Made by a program: the position numbers and the translations under genes
Assembly: GCA_937889545.1 (NCBI GenBank)
Contig: CALAOT010000094.1
Span: forward strand, 1-33,684
Direction: 5' to 3'
DNA length: 33,684 nt
Source: an uncultured Opitutaceae bacterium
Lineage (GTDB): Bacteria; Verrucomicrobiota; Verrucomicrobiia; Opitutales; Opitutaceae
Notes under the pieces: generated by a model
What the model saw: the letters and a program-made list of their open reading frames with translations, nothing else
Told to the model about the DNA's origin: nothing
Database searches by the model: none
In this document: piece after piece, positions 9,233 to 17,579 of the stretch
Numbering within the stretch: the stretch's first letter is position 1
Layout of the letters: the number at the start of each line of letters is the position of its first letter

Positions 9233-10992
9233 CAACCTTCCTCCCGCGCGATATCCGGATCGAAGCTTACGGCCAGCCGGTACACGTGGCCCGGCCTCAT
9301 GATGAGCGGGTGGTCCCTGATCAGGTACTGGAGGTAGTGTATCTTCCCGAAATTGGTCCGGTAGGTCGGGTCGGCGCTCACCACCTCGGTATCCTGCCAG
9401 GTGGCCTGGAAGTCGTCCTTGATGACGCTGCAGCGGTGGCCCAGCGGGCCGAGGACCGGGGAGCCCGGCACGCGGTACTTGGAGTGCGGGGCGGCGACCA
9501 CCAGGACGTAGCGGAACTTGTCGAGCGTGACCTGCTGCTTGACCGTGTAGGCGAACTCGCACGAGACCTTCTTGCCGGAGAAGTTCCACTGGACCTTGAC
9601 GCTTCCCAGGCCTCGGGCCATCTCCTCCTTGGTCGTGATCAGGTCGGGCTGCTCGTAGCGGAAGAAGAAGCTGTTGCGCATCCCGAGCCCCGTGACGCAG
9701 TTCTTGCCGTAGAACGCGGGCAGGGTGACGTGGTCTCCGAAGGTGAGCTCGGGCATCATGACCGGCAGGTACACGTTGTTCGGCCAGTCAAAGACGCCGG
9801 GCGAGTGGGGGAAGGGCAGCGGGTCGCTCGAGAGGAACCCCCCGCAGCTTATGAGCGGGAGCGTGAGGTGAAGGCCCGAGTCGGCGTCGCGGTAGAGGAA
9901 CAGGCCCTGCTCCTTTCGGTTTGCCTTGTCGAAGATGACAAAGCGGCCGGACGTGCGGGGGGGCTCCGACCACGGGGCCCCCGCGGGCATCTGCACGGAC
10001 TTGATCAGGCGGGACCACTGGCAGAGGTAGCGCGCGGCGTCGAAGTTGGCCATCCGCGTCGTGTGCGGCTCGTAGGCCGTCCGCTCCTCGTCGCGCAGGT
10101 CGAGGAAGCCCTGCTCCTGGTCGAGGTACGTCTGGTAGAAGAACAGGAATATCCTCCGCAGGATGTCGAAGTACTTGAGCCTTTGGTCGTCGGGAATCCA
10201 CCCGTCGCGCAGGCCCTGCAGGATCAGGCTCACGCAGTGCATCTGGCCGTAGACTCCCGCTGCGCGCCCGAACGCCCAGCCCAGGCCGTCGGCCCGGACC
10301 AGGTCGGGCATCATCCGGATGTACTTCTCGCCGTAGGTGCGCAGCGTCGGGAGCTTGCGGTCGCGCACGCCGCTGTTGGCGTGGAGCTGCAGCGCCGAGC
10401 GGATGAACACGAGCGACCACACGCCGTAGAGGTTGAAGTTTCCGCCCAGCCCCGCGACCGAGTCGTCGAAGAAGCCCGCCGAGCTTGTCTGGTTGATCCG
10501 GTCGACCATGCGCTCGATGAGCCTCGAGGTCTCGTCCTTCTTCGAGAGGCCGAAGCTGAAGCGGGCCACGGCCTTGGCGATGTTGAACGCCTGCCAGTGG
10601 TTGTCGTAGTCGCTGCGGTGGAGCAGCTGCTTGTCTATCCGCTGCTGGGTCTCGTCGACCAGGCGCTCCCAGACCGGGTTGCGCTCCTTGGACGGGCCGA
10701 AGCAGAGGAGGCCGAGGGCGGCGTAGGCGAGGCCGTTCTCCGCCGGCGGATCGGTGAACATCTGCGCCGTCACGCACCGCGCGGCGAGGTCGATGATGTC
10801 GAACCCCTTGAGCGTCGTCTCGCCCGTCGCGCGGTAATACTCTCCGAGCGCGCACGCGACGTGCCCCGGCTCATCCGGGCGCGACTGCTCGCCTGGGGTG
10901 GGAAGAACGGTTCCGTCGGGTTGGATCGAGTCGAGATTGTGCCCCAGCATCGAACGGGCCATGTCGAGGCATTGCTCGGAGAAACTATGCAT
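9232..10992 (-). CDS. uncharacterised 586-residue protein, predicted alpha-toroid plus beta-sandwich
   Basis: I do not recognise a named family with certainty. There is no signal peptide or membrane segment, so it is probably cytoplasmic. Residues about 1-330 look mainly helical with recurring aromatic and glycine-rich turns ([34 protein letters not shown]), the pattern of an alpha/alpha-toroid. Residues about 345-586 look beta-rich. That two-part plan resembles polysaccharide lyases, heparinase-like proteins or DUF2264-type proteins. Possible acidic or His residues lie in YDNHWQAFN and FDDSVAG but no catalytic set is proven. The gene sits downstream of the second rho, separated by 80 bases holding a hairpin, and is coupled by TGATG to hisF. 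A carbohydrate-active role is a guess. Confidence 0.85.
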   Translation of the reverse strand: MHSFSEQCLDMARSMLGHNLDSIQPDGTVLPTPGEQSRPDEPGHVACALGEYYRATGETTLKGFDIIDLAARCVTAQMFTDPPAENGLAYAALGLLCFGPSKERNPVWERLVDETQQRIDKQLLHRSDYDNHWQAFNIAKAVARFSFGLSKKDETSRLIERMVDRINQTSSAGFFDDSVAGLGGNFNLYGVWSLVFIRSALQLHANSGVRDRKLPTLRTYGEKYIRMMPDLVRADGLGWAFGRAAGVYGQMHCVSLILQGLRDGWIPDDQRLKYFDILRRIFLFFYQTYLDQEQGFLDLRDEERTAYEPHTTRMANFDAARYLCQWSRLIKSVQMPAGAPWSEPPRTSGRFVIFDKANRKEQGLFLYRDADSGLHLTLPLISCGGFLSSDPLPFPHSPGVFDWPNNVYLPVMMPELTFGDHVTLPAFYGKNCVTGLGMRNSFFFRYEQPDLITTKEEMARGLGSVKVQWNFSGKKVSCEFAYTVKQQVTLDKFRYVLVVAAPHSKYRVPGSPVLGPLGHRCSVIKDDFQATWQDTEVVSADPTYRTNFGKIHYLQYLIRDHPLIMRPGHVYRLAVSFDPDIAREEG

Positions 10993-11040
10993 GCGTTTGG
11001 TTCAGCGGTAGGTGGGTGCGGAGGGGTCAGGGTGCCGATC

Positions 11041-11056
11041 GCGCGCGGGGGCGCGC
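11041..11056 (-). terminator. GC hairpin between the second rho and the 586-residue gene
   Basis: GCGCGC (11041-11046), a four-base loop, and GCGCGC (11051-11056) form a 6-base-pair stem 17 bases beyond the stop of the second rho gene. On the minus strand the loop is CCCC. No T-run follows. It could be a partial terminator, an mRNA-processing stop or an attenuator between rho and the genes behind it. Confidence 0.4.
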
Positions 11057-11072
11057 AAGAGCGAAGTTTTGG

Positions 11073-12299
11073 TCAGCGGGCGATCAGCTTGAGAAACTCA
11101 TCGTTGGTCTTTGTCTTTGAGAGGCGGGCGATCATCGTCTCGGTCGACTCCTCGATCTTCTGCTGCACGAGGGCGCGGCGGAAGAAGTGGATGCCCTCGA
11201 GCTTCTTCGCGTCGATCAGGAGCTCCTCCTTGCGCGTGCCCGACGAGGCCACGTTGATGGCGGGCCAGAGCCGCATCTCGGCGCACTTGCGGTCGAGGAC
11301 AAGCTCCATGTTGCCCGTGCCCTTGAATTCCTGGAAGATCACGTCGTCCATCCTGCTTCCGGTTTCGACAAGGACGGAGGCGATGATCGTGAGCGAGCCG
11401 GCCTCCTCGGTGTTGCGGGCGGCGGCGAAGAGCTGGCGGGGCCGTTCGAGGGCGCGGACGTCGAGTCCGCCCGAACCGGTGCGCCCGGTGTTGCGCTGCG
11501 TGTTGTGGGCCCGCGCGAGGCGGGTGATCGAATCCAGGAAAAGGACGACGTGCTTGCCCGCTTCGACGAGCCGCTTGGCGCGCTCGATGCAGAGGTCGGC
11601 GATGCGCAGGTGGTTCTCGATCTGCTCGTCGTTCGACGAGGCCCAGATCTCCGCGGGGACGCTGCGCTTGAAGTCCGTGACCTCCTCGGGGCGCTCGTCG
11701 ACCAGGAGGATCATCACGTGGCACTCGGGATTGTTCTCAAGGATCCCGAGCGCCATGTCGCGCAGCAGGATCGTCTTGCCGGTGCGGGGCGGTGCCACGA
11801 TCAGTCCGCGCGTCCCCTTGCCAATGGGGCAGAACAGGTCGACGGCGCGCGTCGTCATCCGCCCGTCCTTCATTTCAAGCTTGAGGTGCTTGTCCGGGGA
11901 GACCGTGGTCAGCGCGGTGAAGTCCGGCTTGCCGCGCCGCTCCTCGAGCGTCATCCCGTCGACGGTCTCGATGTAGCGCATCTTGGGGTTCGGGAAGCGG
12001 CCCTCGGGGGGGAACGCGGATCCGCCGACCAGAGAGCCTGCCTTGAGCTTGAAGCGGCGGATGAGCTCCTTGGGCACGAATGTGTCCGTAGGGCGGCGCT
12101 TTCCGTTCTTCGCCATGTCGAGCAGCTGGCCGTTGCCGCCCTTTGTCACGTCGATGTCCAGGATTCCCTCGACATGGATCGTGTTGTCAACCGGCGGCGT
12201 GGCGGTTGCTGCCGCTTCTGGAGCGGCCGGGGCTGCGGGTGCGTCCGGTGGGGGCGCAGCAGGCTGTTCCGCCGAGGCGGAAAGGGATTTCTTTTCCAT
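11073..12299 (-). CDS. rho: second transcription termination factor Rho (paralogue 2)
   Basis: A second Rho-family ATPase, 408 residues from the ATG at 12299. A TTG at 12338 would add 13 residues; neither start has a clear ribosome site. After a short Ala/Pro-rich N-terminus (residues 5-36) the RNA-binding region begins. The Rho-N helical segment appears to be missing. The RNP1-like motif is lost: E. coli DGFGFLR falls opposite GGNGQLL, removing both aromatic bases-stacking positions. The motor is intact: [36 protein letters not shown] and FKGTGNMEL. The Q-loop reads NTGRTGSGG, with Arg where E. coli has Lys in SGKVLTGG. It probably still couples ATP hydrolysis to RNA translocation but may recognise different transcripts. 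It is divergent from acs and about 8 kb from the first rho. Confidence 0.93.
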   Translation of the reverse strand: MEKKSLSASAEQPAAPPPDAPAAPAAPEAAATATPPVDNTIHVEGILDIDVTKGGNGQLLDMAKNGKRRPTDTFVPKELIRRFKLKAGSLVGGSAFPPEGRFPNPKMRYIETVDGMTLEERRGKPDFTALTTVSPDKHLKLEMKDGRMTTRAVDLFCPIGKGTRGLIVAPPRTGKTILLRDMALGILENNPECHVMILLVDERPEEVTDFKRSVPAEIWASSNDEQIENHLRIADLCIERAKRLVEAGKHVVLFLDSITRLARAHNTQRNTGRTGSGGLDVRALERPRQLFAAARNTEEAGSLTIIASVLVETGSRMDDVIFQEFKGTGNMELVLDRKCAEMRLWPAINVASSGTRKEELLIDAKKLEGIHFFRRALVQQKIEESTETMIARLSKTKTNDEFLKLIAR

Positions 12300-12327
12300 A
12301 CAAAATGAAGGCAGGGCGCGCCCGCGC

Positions 12328-12356
12328 TTGACGCTCAAAACTCAAGGGGGGATAAG
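12328..12356 (+). promoter_or_regulatory. acs: candidate sigma-70-type promoter for acs
   Basis: TTGACG (12328-12333), a 17-base spacer, and GATAAG (12351-12356). The -35 matches five of six consensus bases and the -10 four of six at ideal spacing. The predicted start near 12363 leaves a leader of about 37 bases before the acs GTG. The element lies in the gap shared with the divergent second rho gene. Confidence 0.5.
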
Positions 12357-12399
12357 TGCCGCGTCTTTCGAGCGTCCTTAACCCCCAATCAGCCATATT

Positions 12400-14349
12400 G
12401 TGACCGACCAGACGATTACCTCAATTTCCCGGGAAACCCGGGTTGTCAGGCCTTCGGCCGAGTTCAAAGCCCAAGCTAACCTTGGGAGCGAAGCATCGTA
12501 TAAAAGGCTCTACGCCGAGTCTGTCAACACTCCCGAGAAATTCTGGGGCAGGCAGGCCAGGGAGCACCTGACCTGGCGCCGTCCGTTCAAGAAGGTGCTA
12601 AAATGGAAGTTGCCGCATGCCAAGTGGTTCGAGAGCGGGCGGCTGAATGTCGCGGAGAACTGCCTCGACCGCCATCTCACTTCGGGGAGGGCGAACAAGG
12701 CGGCGATCATCTTCGAGGGCGAGCCGGGTGACGTCCGCACCCTGACCTACCGGCAGCTGCACGGGGAGGTCTGCAGGATGGCGAACGCCCTCGCCGGGCT
12801 CGGCCTCGCGAAGGGCGACCGCGCGGCGATCTACATGCCCATGGTTCCCGAGGCGGCGATTGCGATGCTCGCGTGCGCCCGCTTGGGGGTCGTCCACACG
12901 GTGATCTTCGGCGGGTTCTCGAGCGAGGCGATCAAGGACCGGGTGAACGACTGCAAGGCGCGGGTGATCATCACGGCGGACGGCGGCTGGCGCCGCGGCA
13001 AGATCATCGAGCTGAAATCGAGCGTGGACCGCGCCGTCACCGCGACGCCGAGCGTCGAGCACGTGGTCGTCCTCAAGCGCACGGGCCAGGAGGTGGCGAT
13101 GGCCGAGGGGCGCGACCTCTGGTGGCACGACCTCGTCGCGGCAAGGTCCGACTCGCACAAGGCCCAGGCCTTCGGCAGCGAGCACCCCCTGTTCATCCTG
13201 TACACGAGCGGGTCCACGGGAAAGCCCAAGGGTGTCCTGCACACGAGCGCGGGCTATCTCCTGGGGGCGACGATCACGATGAAGTACGTCTTCGACCTCA
13301 AGGAGGACGATGTCTTCTTCTGCACGGCGGACGTCGGATGGGTCACGGGCCACAGCTACGTCGTGTACGGCCCCCTCTCGAGCGGCGCCACCGTCTTCAT
13401 GTACGAGGGGGCCCCCAACCACCCGGAGCCGGACAGGCTCTGGGAGCTGATCGACAGGCACCACGCGACTATCCTCTACACGGCGCCGACGGCTATCCGG
13501 ACCTTCATGCGCTGGGGCGACGCCTACGTCAACCGCCACCGGCTCGATTCCCTGCGCCTGCTCGGCACGGTGGGCGAGCCCATCAACCCGGAGGCGTGGA
13601 TGTGGTACTACACGGTCGTCGGCAAGAAGCGCTGCCCCATCGTGGACACCTGGTGGCAGACGGAGACGGGGGCCATCATGGTGACGCCCCTACCGGGAAT
13701 AACGCCCCTCAAGCCGGGCTCGTGCACGCGGCCGTTCTTCGGGGTCGTGCCGAGGGTGCTCGACGAGGCGGGCAACGACGTCCCGCGCGGGAGCGGCGGC
13801 AGGCTGTTCCTTGCCAAGCCGTGGCCCTCCATGCTGCGGACGCTCTGGGGCGACGACGAGCGGTTCAGGATGCAGTACTGGAGCGAGCTGCCCGGATACT
13901 ATTTCGCGGGGGACGGGGCCCGGTTCGACGAGGACGGCTACCTCTGGGTTGTCGGGAGGATCGACGACGTGCTCAACGTGTCGGGACACCGGATCGGAAC
14001 CGCCGAGGTCGAGAGCGCGATTGTCTCGCACCCCAGCGTGGCGGAGGCGGCCGTGGTCGGCCGGCTCGACGACCTCAAAGGGCAGGCGCTGGTGTGCTTC
14101 GTGACCCTGAAGAACGGGGTCGCGGCGACCGCCGAGCTGAAGGAGACGATCCGCGAGCACGTGGCGCGGGAGATCGGCTCGCTCGCCCGCCCCGACGACG
14201 TCAGATTCGCCGCGGGACTCCCGAAGACGCGCAGCGGCAAGATCATGCGCAGGATCCTGAAGGAGATCGCGGCCGGCGGCGCGGTGAAGGGCGACACGAC
14301 GACGCTCGAGGACTTCAACGTGGTCGCCGCGCTCCAGGCCGAGGAATAG
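12400..14349 (+). CDS. acs: acetyl-CoA synthetase (AMP-forming)
   Basis: Activates acetate to acetyl-CoA through acetyl-AMP in the cytoplasm. The 649-residue length is normal for Acs. Visible motifs are the P-loop-like [11 protein letters not shown] (A3) near 268-278, the WWQTETG (A5) region near 418, a [20 protein letters not shown] block (A7-A8), and the C-terminal catalytic Lys614 in [11 protein letters not shown], the site acetylated by Pat-type enzymes in other bacteria. The start codon is GTG at 12400; downstream residues align with Acs N-termini (FWGRQA, about 48-53). The gene is monocistronic by layout, with a good promoter candidate upstream. A CACCCGTAGCGGGT mini-hairpin near 14376-14389 follows the stop. 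Confidence 0.95.
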   Translation: MTDQTITSISRETRVVRPSAEFKAQANLGSEASYKRLYAESVNTPEKFWGRQAREHLTWRRPFKKVLKWKLPHAKWFESGRLNVAENCLDRHLTSGRANKAAIIFEGEPGDVRTLTYRQLHGEVCRMANALAGLGLAKGDRAAIYMPMVPEAAIAMLACARLGVVHTVIFGGFSSEAIKDRVNDCKARVIITADGGWRRGKIIELKSSVDRAVTATPSVEHVVVLKRTGQEVAMAEGRDLWWHDLVAARSDSHKAQAFGSEHPLFILYTSGSTGKPKGVLHTSAGYLLGATITMKYVFDLKEDDVFFCTADVGWVTGHSYVVYGPLSSGATVFMYEGAPNHPEPDRLWELIDRHHATILYTAPTAIRTFMRWGDAYVNRHRLDSLRLLGTVGEPINPEAWMWYYTVVGKKRCPIVDTWWQTETGAIMVTPLPGITPLKPGSCTRPFFGVVPRVLDEAGNDVPRGSGGRLFLAKPWPSMLRTLWGDDERFRMQYWSELPGYYFAGDGARFDEDGYLWVVGRIDDVLNVSGHRIGTAEVESAIVSHPSVAEAAVVGRLDDLKGQALVCFVTLKNGVAATAELKETIREHVAREIGSLARPDDVRFAAGLPKTRSGKIMRRILKEIAAGGAVKGDTTTLEDFNVVAALQAEE

Positions 14350-14463
14350 GGCTCGGGAATCAGGGCGATCCGTTTCACCCGTAGCGGGTTACGCGACAAA
14401 AAACAGGGGATTTGGGCGGAACCTTGAGAAACCGCCATGTTCTAAACTCGTCAGACTACTCGA

Positions 14464-14970
14464 ATGAAATCCAAGCCAATCTTAGCGATAGCAATTGCCG
14501 CAGCACTCTGCACCGGGTGCGTCGGCACCGGGCCCAACACGCAGAACGGAGCCGTCGCGGGAGGCGCCATGGGCGCCTTGGCGGGAGCCATCCTCGGGAA
14601 CAACAGCGTCGGGCACAACTCGGTGGGCGGCGCCGCCCTGGGCGCGGTGGCCGGAGCGATCGTGGGCGGAACCATAGGCAACTCGATCGACAACCAGCAG
14701 GGCACGATCTACCGGTCGGAGTACGAGGCGACCTCGCGGGTTGCGATGCCCCAGATGCCCCCTCCTCCCGCGGCCCAGGCCGACTACGTTACGCCCCAGC
14801 CGACGCCCTCCGCGCTCTGGATCGCGGGCTACAACACCTTTGACGGCTACCGCTACGGCTGGGTCCCGGGCCACTGGGAGATTCCGCCGCCCGGTGTCAA
14901 CGAATTCGTCCGGCCACACTGGGTCTACCGCGGCGGCCAGTACGTCTTCATCCGCGGCTACTGGCGCTAG
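14464..14970 (+). CDS. glycine-zipper outer-membrane lipoprotein with aromatic C-terminal motifs
   Basis: 168-residue predicted lipoprotein. Residues 1-18 form a signal sequence ending in ALCTG before Cys19, a relaxed lipobox. Residues about 29-77 are a glycine zipper (GAVAGGAMGALAGAILG, then GGAALGAVAGAIVGGTIG), as in YMGG/Rick_17kDa-type envelope lipoproteins. The C-terminal part has Trp/Tyr/Gly motifs of the W-x-x-G-H-W / R-G-Y-W type (YGWVPGHWE, FIRGYWR), seen in BcpO-related proteins. A role in envelope structure is likely but unspecific. Its stop shares CTAG with the convergent SDR gene. Confidence 0.85.
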   Translation: MKSKPILAIAIAAALCTGCVGTGPNTQNGAVAGGAMGALAGAILGNNSVGHNSVGGAALGAVAGAIVGGTIGNSIDNQQGTIYRSEYEATSRVAMPQMPPPPAAQADYVTPQPTPSALWIAGYNTFDGYRYGWVPGHWEIPPPGVNEFVRPHWVYRGGQYVFIRGYWR

Positions 14971-16007
14971 CGCGCCTGCGCGTCGGCCGGCCGGAACTCC
15001 TTGGCCGCCGAGTCGAGTCCGCGGCCGTACGCGACGATCAGCCTGTCCCAATCTGCGCAGGCCTCGAGATCGATCTGCCGCCGCGATGCGTCGGCGTCGA
15101 ACCATGATACGGTCCGCGCGATCCCATCCCGGTAGCGCGTGGTCGCGACGAAATCGGGCACGAAGCGGCGGATCTTCGAGTTGTCGAAGACCGCGGAATG
15201 CGACTTGTCCCCGAGCAGCGTCCCGGTCATCGCGGGAATGCAGGCCGTGATGAAATCGGAGGCGATGTGGACAAACCTGGGGGAGGGGACGCCGGCCGCC
15301 TCGGCCGTCATCGCGTAGATCTGGTTCCAGGTCAGCGCCTCCTCCGAGGTGATGTGGAACGCGTGGCCGATCGCCCCGGCGTGCCCGAGGAGACCGACCA
15401 GGCCCTTTGCGAAGTCGGAGTTGTGCGTGATCGTCCAGAGCGAGAGCCCGTCGCCGGGAATGATGACGGGCAGACCCCTGCGCATGCGGTCGATCGCCGT
15501 GTATCCCTTCAGCCAGCTGTTGACCGCAAGCGGCACGATCCAGTCGCTGTAGGTGAGCGACGGGCGGATCGTGGTGAAGGGGAAACCCTCCTCGCGGTAG
15601 GCTCCCATCAGCCGTTCCTCGCATGCGATCTTGTTGCGCGAGTAGTCCCAGAGGGGGTTGGCGAGCGGGGTCGACTCTGTGATGAGGTAGTGGGTGAGGG
15701 GCTTCTGGTAGGCGCTTGCGGAGCTGATGAAGACATACTGCCCGACCTTGTCGCGGAAGAGCCCCAGGCGCGCCTCGACGTCCCTCGGGTTGAAGGCGAT
15801 GAAGTCGACCACAGCGTCCCAGGTCGCGCCGGCGAGCGCCTGGGCCGCGGCGCCCGGAACGGAGACGTCGGCCGCGATCGTCCGGGTTCCCGGGACCGGG
15901 CTGCGCTGCGAGCGGTTGAGGAGGGTCACCTCCAGGCCGCGGGCGACCGCGAGCTCCGTGCACGCGGTGCTGATGATCCCCGTTCCGCCGATGAAGAGTA
16001 TTTTCAT
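14967..16007 (-). CDS. NAD-dependent epimerase/dehydratase (extended SDR)
   Basis: 346-residue cytoplasmic oxidoreductase or epimerase of the extended SDR superfamily. The Rossmann nucleotide loop is GGTGIIS at 7-13. The active-site segment has SSASAY near 95-100 and Tyr122-x-x-x-Lys126 in DYSRNKIACE. The closest recollected architecture is sugar-nucleotide epimerases and reductases of the RfbD/GalE type, but the substrate is not evident and the nearby genes do not define a sugar pathway. A perfect TATAAT lies 11 bases before its ATG, so the transcript may be almost leaderless. Confidence 0.88.
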   Translation of the reverse strand: MKILFIGGTGIISTACTELAVARGLEVTLLNRSQRSPVPGTRTIAADVSVPGAAAQALAGATWDAVVDFIAFNPRDVEARLGLFRDKVGQYVFISSASAYQKPLTHYLITESTPLANPLWDYSRNKIACEERLMGAYREEGFPFTTIRPSLTYSDWIVPLAVNSWLKGYTAIDRMRRGLPVIIPGDGLSLWTITHNSDFAKGLVGLLGHAGAIGHAFHITSEEALTWNQIYAMTAEAAGVPSPRFVHIASDFITACIPAMTGTLLGDKSHSAVFDNSKIRRFVPDFVATTRYRDGIARTVSWFDADASRRQIDLEACADWDRLIVAYGRGLDSAAKEFRPADAQAR

Positions 16008-16018
16008 GCGAGTATCGC

Positions 16019-16024
16019 ATTATA
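16019..16024 (-). promoter_or_regulatory. perfect -10 box directly before the SDR gene
   Basis: TATAAT on the minus strand, 11 bases upstream of the SDR ATG at 16007. Transcription would begin about 5 bases before the start codon. No -35 match was found 16-18 bases upstream, so this is only half a promoter on paper. Confidence 0.35.
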
Positions 16025-16254
16025 GCGCAGGAGGCCGGGCCCGGTACAGGCCCGAATTCCGGCGGGAGCGAGCGGCGTGGATCGGGCGCGGGCCGTCGAG
16101 GGCACGCCTCAAATCGGGCGTTGGCCATCCGGGCCGCAGGACCGGCCCAGGCCGCCGCTGGCCGGGGCCCAAGTGCATTCCGGTGGCAAAGTGGCCCGGG
16201 GAGCCCACTCGCGCTTGCGGGTGGGGCCGGCATCTTGTTACTTGGGCACTCGGC

Positions 16255-16932
16255 ATGCGCATCCACGTCGTCGAAGACGAACGCCAGCTCGCCCGGCACG
16301 TCGCCCAGGCGCTGACGCGACGCGGGCACTCCGCCACGTCCCACTTTGACGGAGCGGAGGCCCTCAAGGCCGCGATCGCGCACCCGCCCGACCTGATCGT
16401 GCTCGACCTGAACCTTCCGGGACTCGAAGGGCTCTCCGTCCTTGCGGGGCTGCGCGAGGCCAATTGCCCCGCCCGCGTCCTCATCCTCACCGCGCGCGGT
16501 GAGGTCGAGCAGCGCGTCAAGGGCCTGAACGCCGGCGCGGACGACTACATGGCAAAGCCCTTCTCGATGGACGAGCTCGTGGCCCGGATCGAGGCGCTCG
16601 GCCGGCGCGGCGCGACGCCGACGGCCGCCGACCTGCTCGATGTGGCCGATTTGCACATGGACGTGCACCGCCGCCGCGTCGGGCGGGCAGGGCGGCCGGT
16701 CGCGCTTTCCCCCCGCGAATTCGACGTGCTGCAGCTGCTGATGCAGGAGCCTGGCAGGGTGTTCTCGCGGACGGAGCTTTGCGAGCGCGTCTGGCAGCGG
16801 GACCACGAGTACGATACGCGCACAGTGGAGATATTCATCACCCGCCTGCGCAAGAAGGTGGACTCGGGTTTCGCGGCCCCCTTGATCCACACGGTCCGCG
16901 CGGTCGGCTACACGATTCGTCCCCCGCCATGA
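16255..16932 (+). CDS. OmpR/PhoB-type DNA-binding response regulator
   Basis: 225-residue response regulator. The receiver domain (1-118) has the acidic pair Glu7-Asp8, phospho-acceptor Asp51 in LIVLDLNLPG and Lys101 in YMAKPFS. The C-terminal winged helix (about 125-223) has LSPREFDVLQLLM and the recognition helix region DTRTVEIFITRLRKKV, ending GYTIRPPP, typical of OmpR/PhoB. The start at 16255 is chosen because the receiver begins at once (MRIHVVEDE); the frame upstream is antisense to the SDR gene. Its TGA overlaps the ATG of the cupredoxin-like gene (ATGA), and the cognate kinase follows that, so the three form one coupled unit. It probably controls this cluster. Confidence 0.93.
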   Translation: MRIHVVEDERQLARHVAQALTRRGHSATSHFDGAEALKAAIAHPPDLIVLDLNLPGLEGLSVLAGLREANCPARVLILTARGEVEQRVKGLNAGADDYMAKPFSMDELVARIEALGRRGATPTAADLLDVADLHMDVHRRRVGRAGRPVALSPREFDVLQLLMQEPGRVFSRTELCERVWQRDHEYDTRTVEIFITRLRKKVDSGFAAPLIHTVRAVGYTIRPPP

Positions 16933-17579
16933 CCGCGCCGGGCCTTCGCCGCCTTGCGGCTGTTCTCGCCACGCTGGCGCTGCCCCCGGCCGCGGTCGCG
17001 CAGGCGTCGGCCGAGGGACGGGTGGAGCTGGCGAAGGCCCTTCATGCGCCCGTGATGAACAAGCGCTACGGGATCGTCGCGCACGGCGGCGTCCTCTCGC
17101 CGTTTCCCCCGGTGGCCGTGGTGTACCTCGAAGGGCCTTTTCCGCGTCCCTCAACGCCGCCGACGGCGCAGATGGCCCAGAAGGACCTCATGTTCATGCC
17201 GTGGCTCCTGCCGGTCCAGGCCGGATCAAGGGTGGAGTTTCCCAACCTCGACGACACCTACCACAACATCTTCTCCTACTCGCCGGCGAAGCGCTTCGAC
17301 CTCGGCCGCTACCGCTCCGACGAGCGCCCGATCCCGTCGGTGCTGTTCGACGCGCCCGGGCTCGTGACGCTCCGCTGCGACATCCATGAGCACATGCGGG
17401 CGCTCATTCTGGTGCTCGATACGCCGTACTTCGTGGTGAGCGACGCCCAGGGCCGCTATCGGCTCGACGGGCTTCCGGCCGGCCGCTACGTCCTCAAGGC
17501 GTGGCTGGACAGCAAGACGACACTCGAGCGCCCGGTGCTGCTGCAGGGCGGGGCAACGCTCCACGCTGATTTCCCGTGA
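16929..17579 (+). CDS. secreted cupredoxin-like protein with a C-terminal carboxypeptidase-regulatory-like domain
   Basis: 216-residue periplasmic protein with a signal peptide at about 1-26 (cut near AVAQA). Residues about 60-165 look like a cupredoxin: the potential type I copper ligands are His112 (in DTYHNIFSY) and the C-x-x-H-x-x-M set Cys150, His153, Met156 (RCDIHEHM), the spacing found in amicyanin. Residues about 166-216 (FVVSDAQGRYRLDGLPAGRY) match a carboxypeptidase-regulatory-like beta-sandwich. Similar proteins are often annotated methylamine-utilisation-like. Copper binding is inferred from ligand spacing. The gene overlaps the response regulator before it (ATGA) and the kinase after it (GTGA), an unusual position that suggests a signal-input or redox partner role. 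Confidence 0.85.
   Translation: MTAPGLRRLAAVLATLALPPAAVAQASAEGRVELAKALHAPVMNKRYGIVAHGGVLSPFPPVAVVYLEGPFPRPSTPPTAQMAQKDLMFMPWLLPVQAGSRVEFPNLDDTYHNIFSYSPAKRFDLGRYRSDERPIPSVLFDAPGLVTLRCDIHEHMRALILVLDTPYFVVSDAQGRYRLDGLPAGRYVLKAWLDSKTTLERPVLLQGGATLHADFP

Noticed and set aside
9286..11976. 896-codon plus-strand open frame opposite the 586-residue gene and the second rho
   Set aside because: Antisense frame held open by high GC; its translation is low-complexity and rich in Arg, Val and Glu, while the minus strand encodes a clear Rho.
12873..14384. 503-codon plus-strand frame inside acs
   Set aside because: Out-of-frame shadow of acetyl-CoA synthetase.
14376..14389. ACCCG-TAG-CGGGT behind acs as a terminator
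   Set aside because: Only 5 base pairs and no T-run; it may be chance in GC-rich DNA, so it is mentioned under acs but not called.
14482..17154. 890-codon minus-strand open frame
   Set aside because: Runs antisense or out of frame through the lipoprotein, SDR and response regulator genes, which have clear family motifs.
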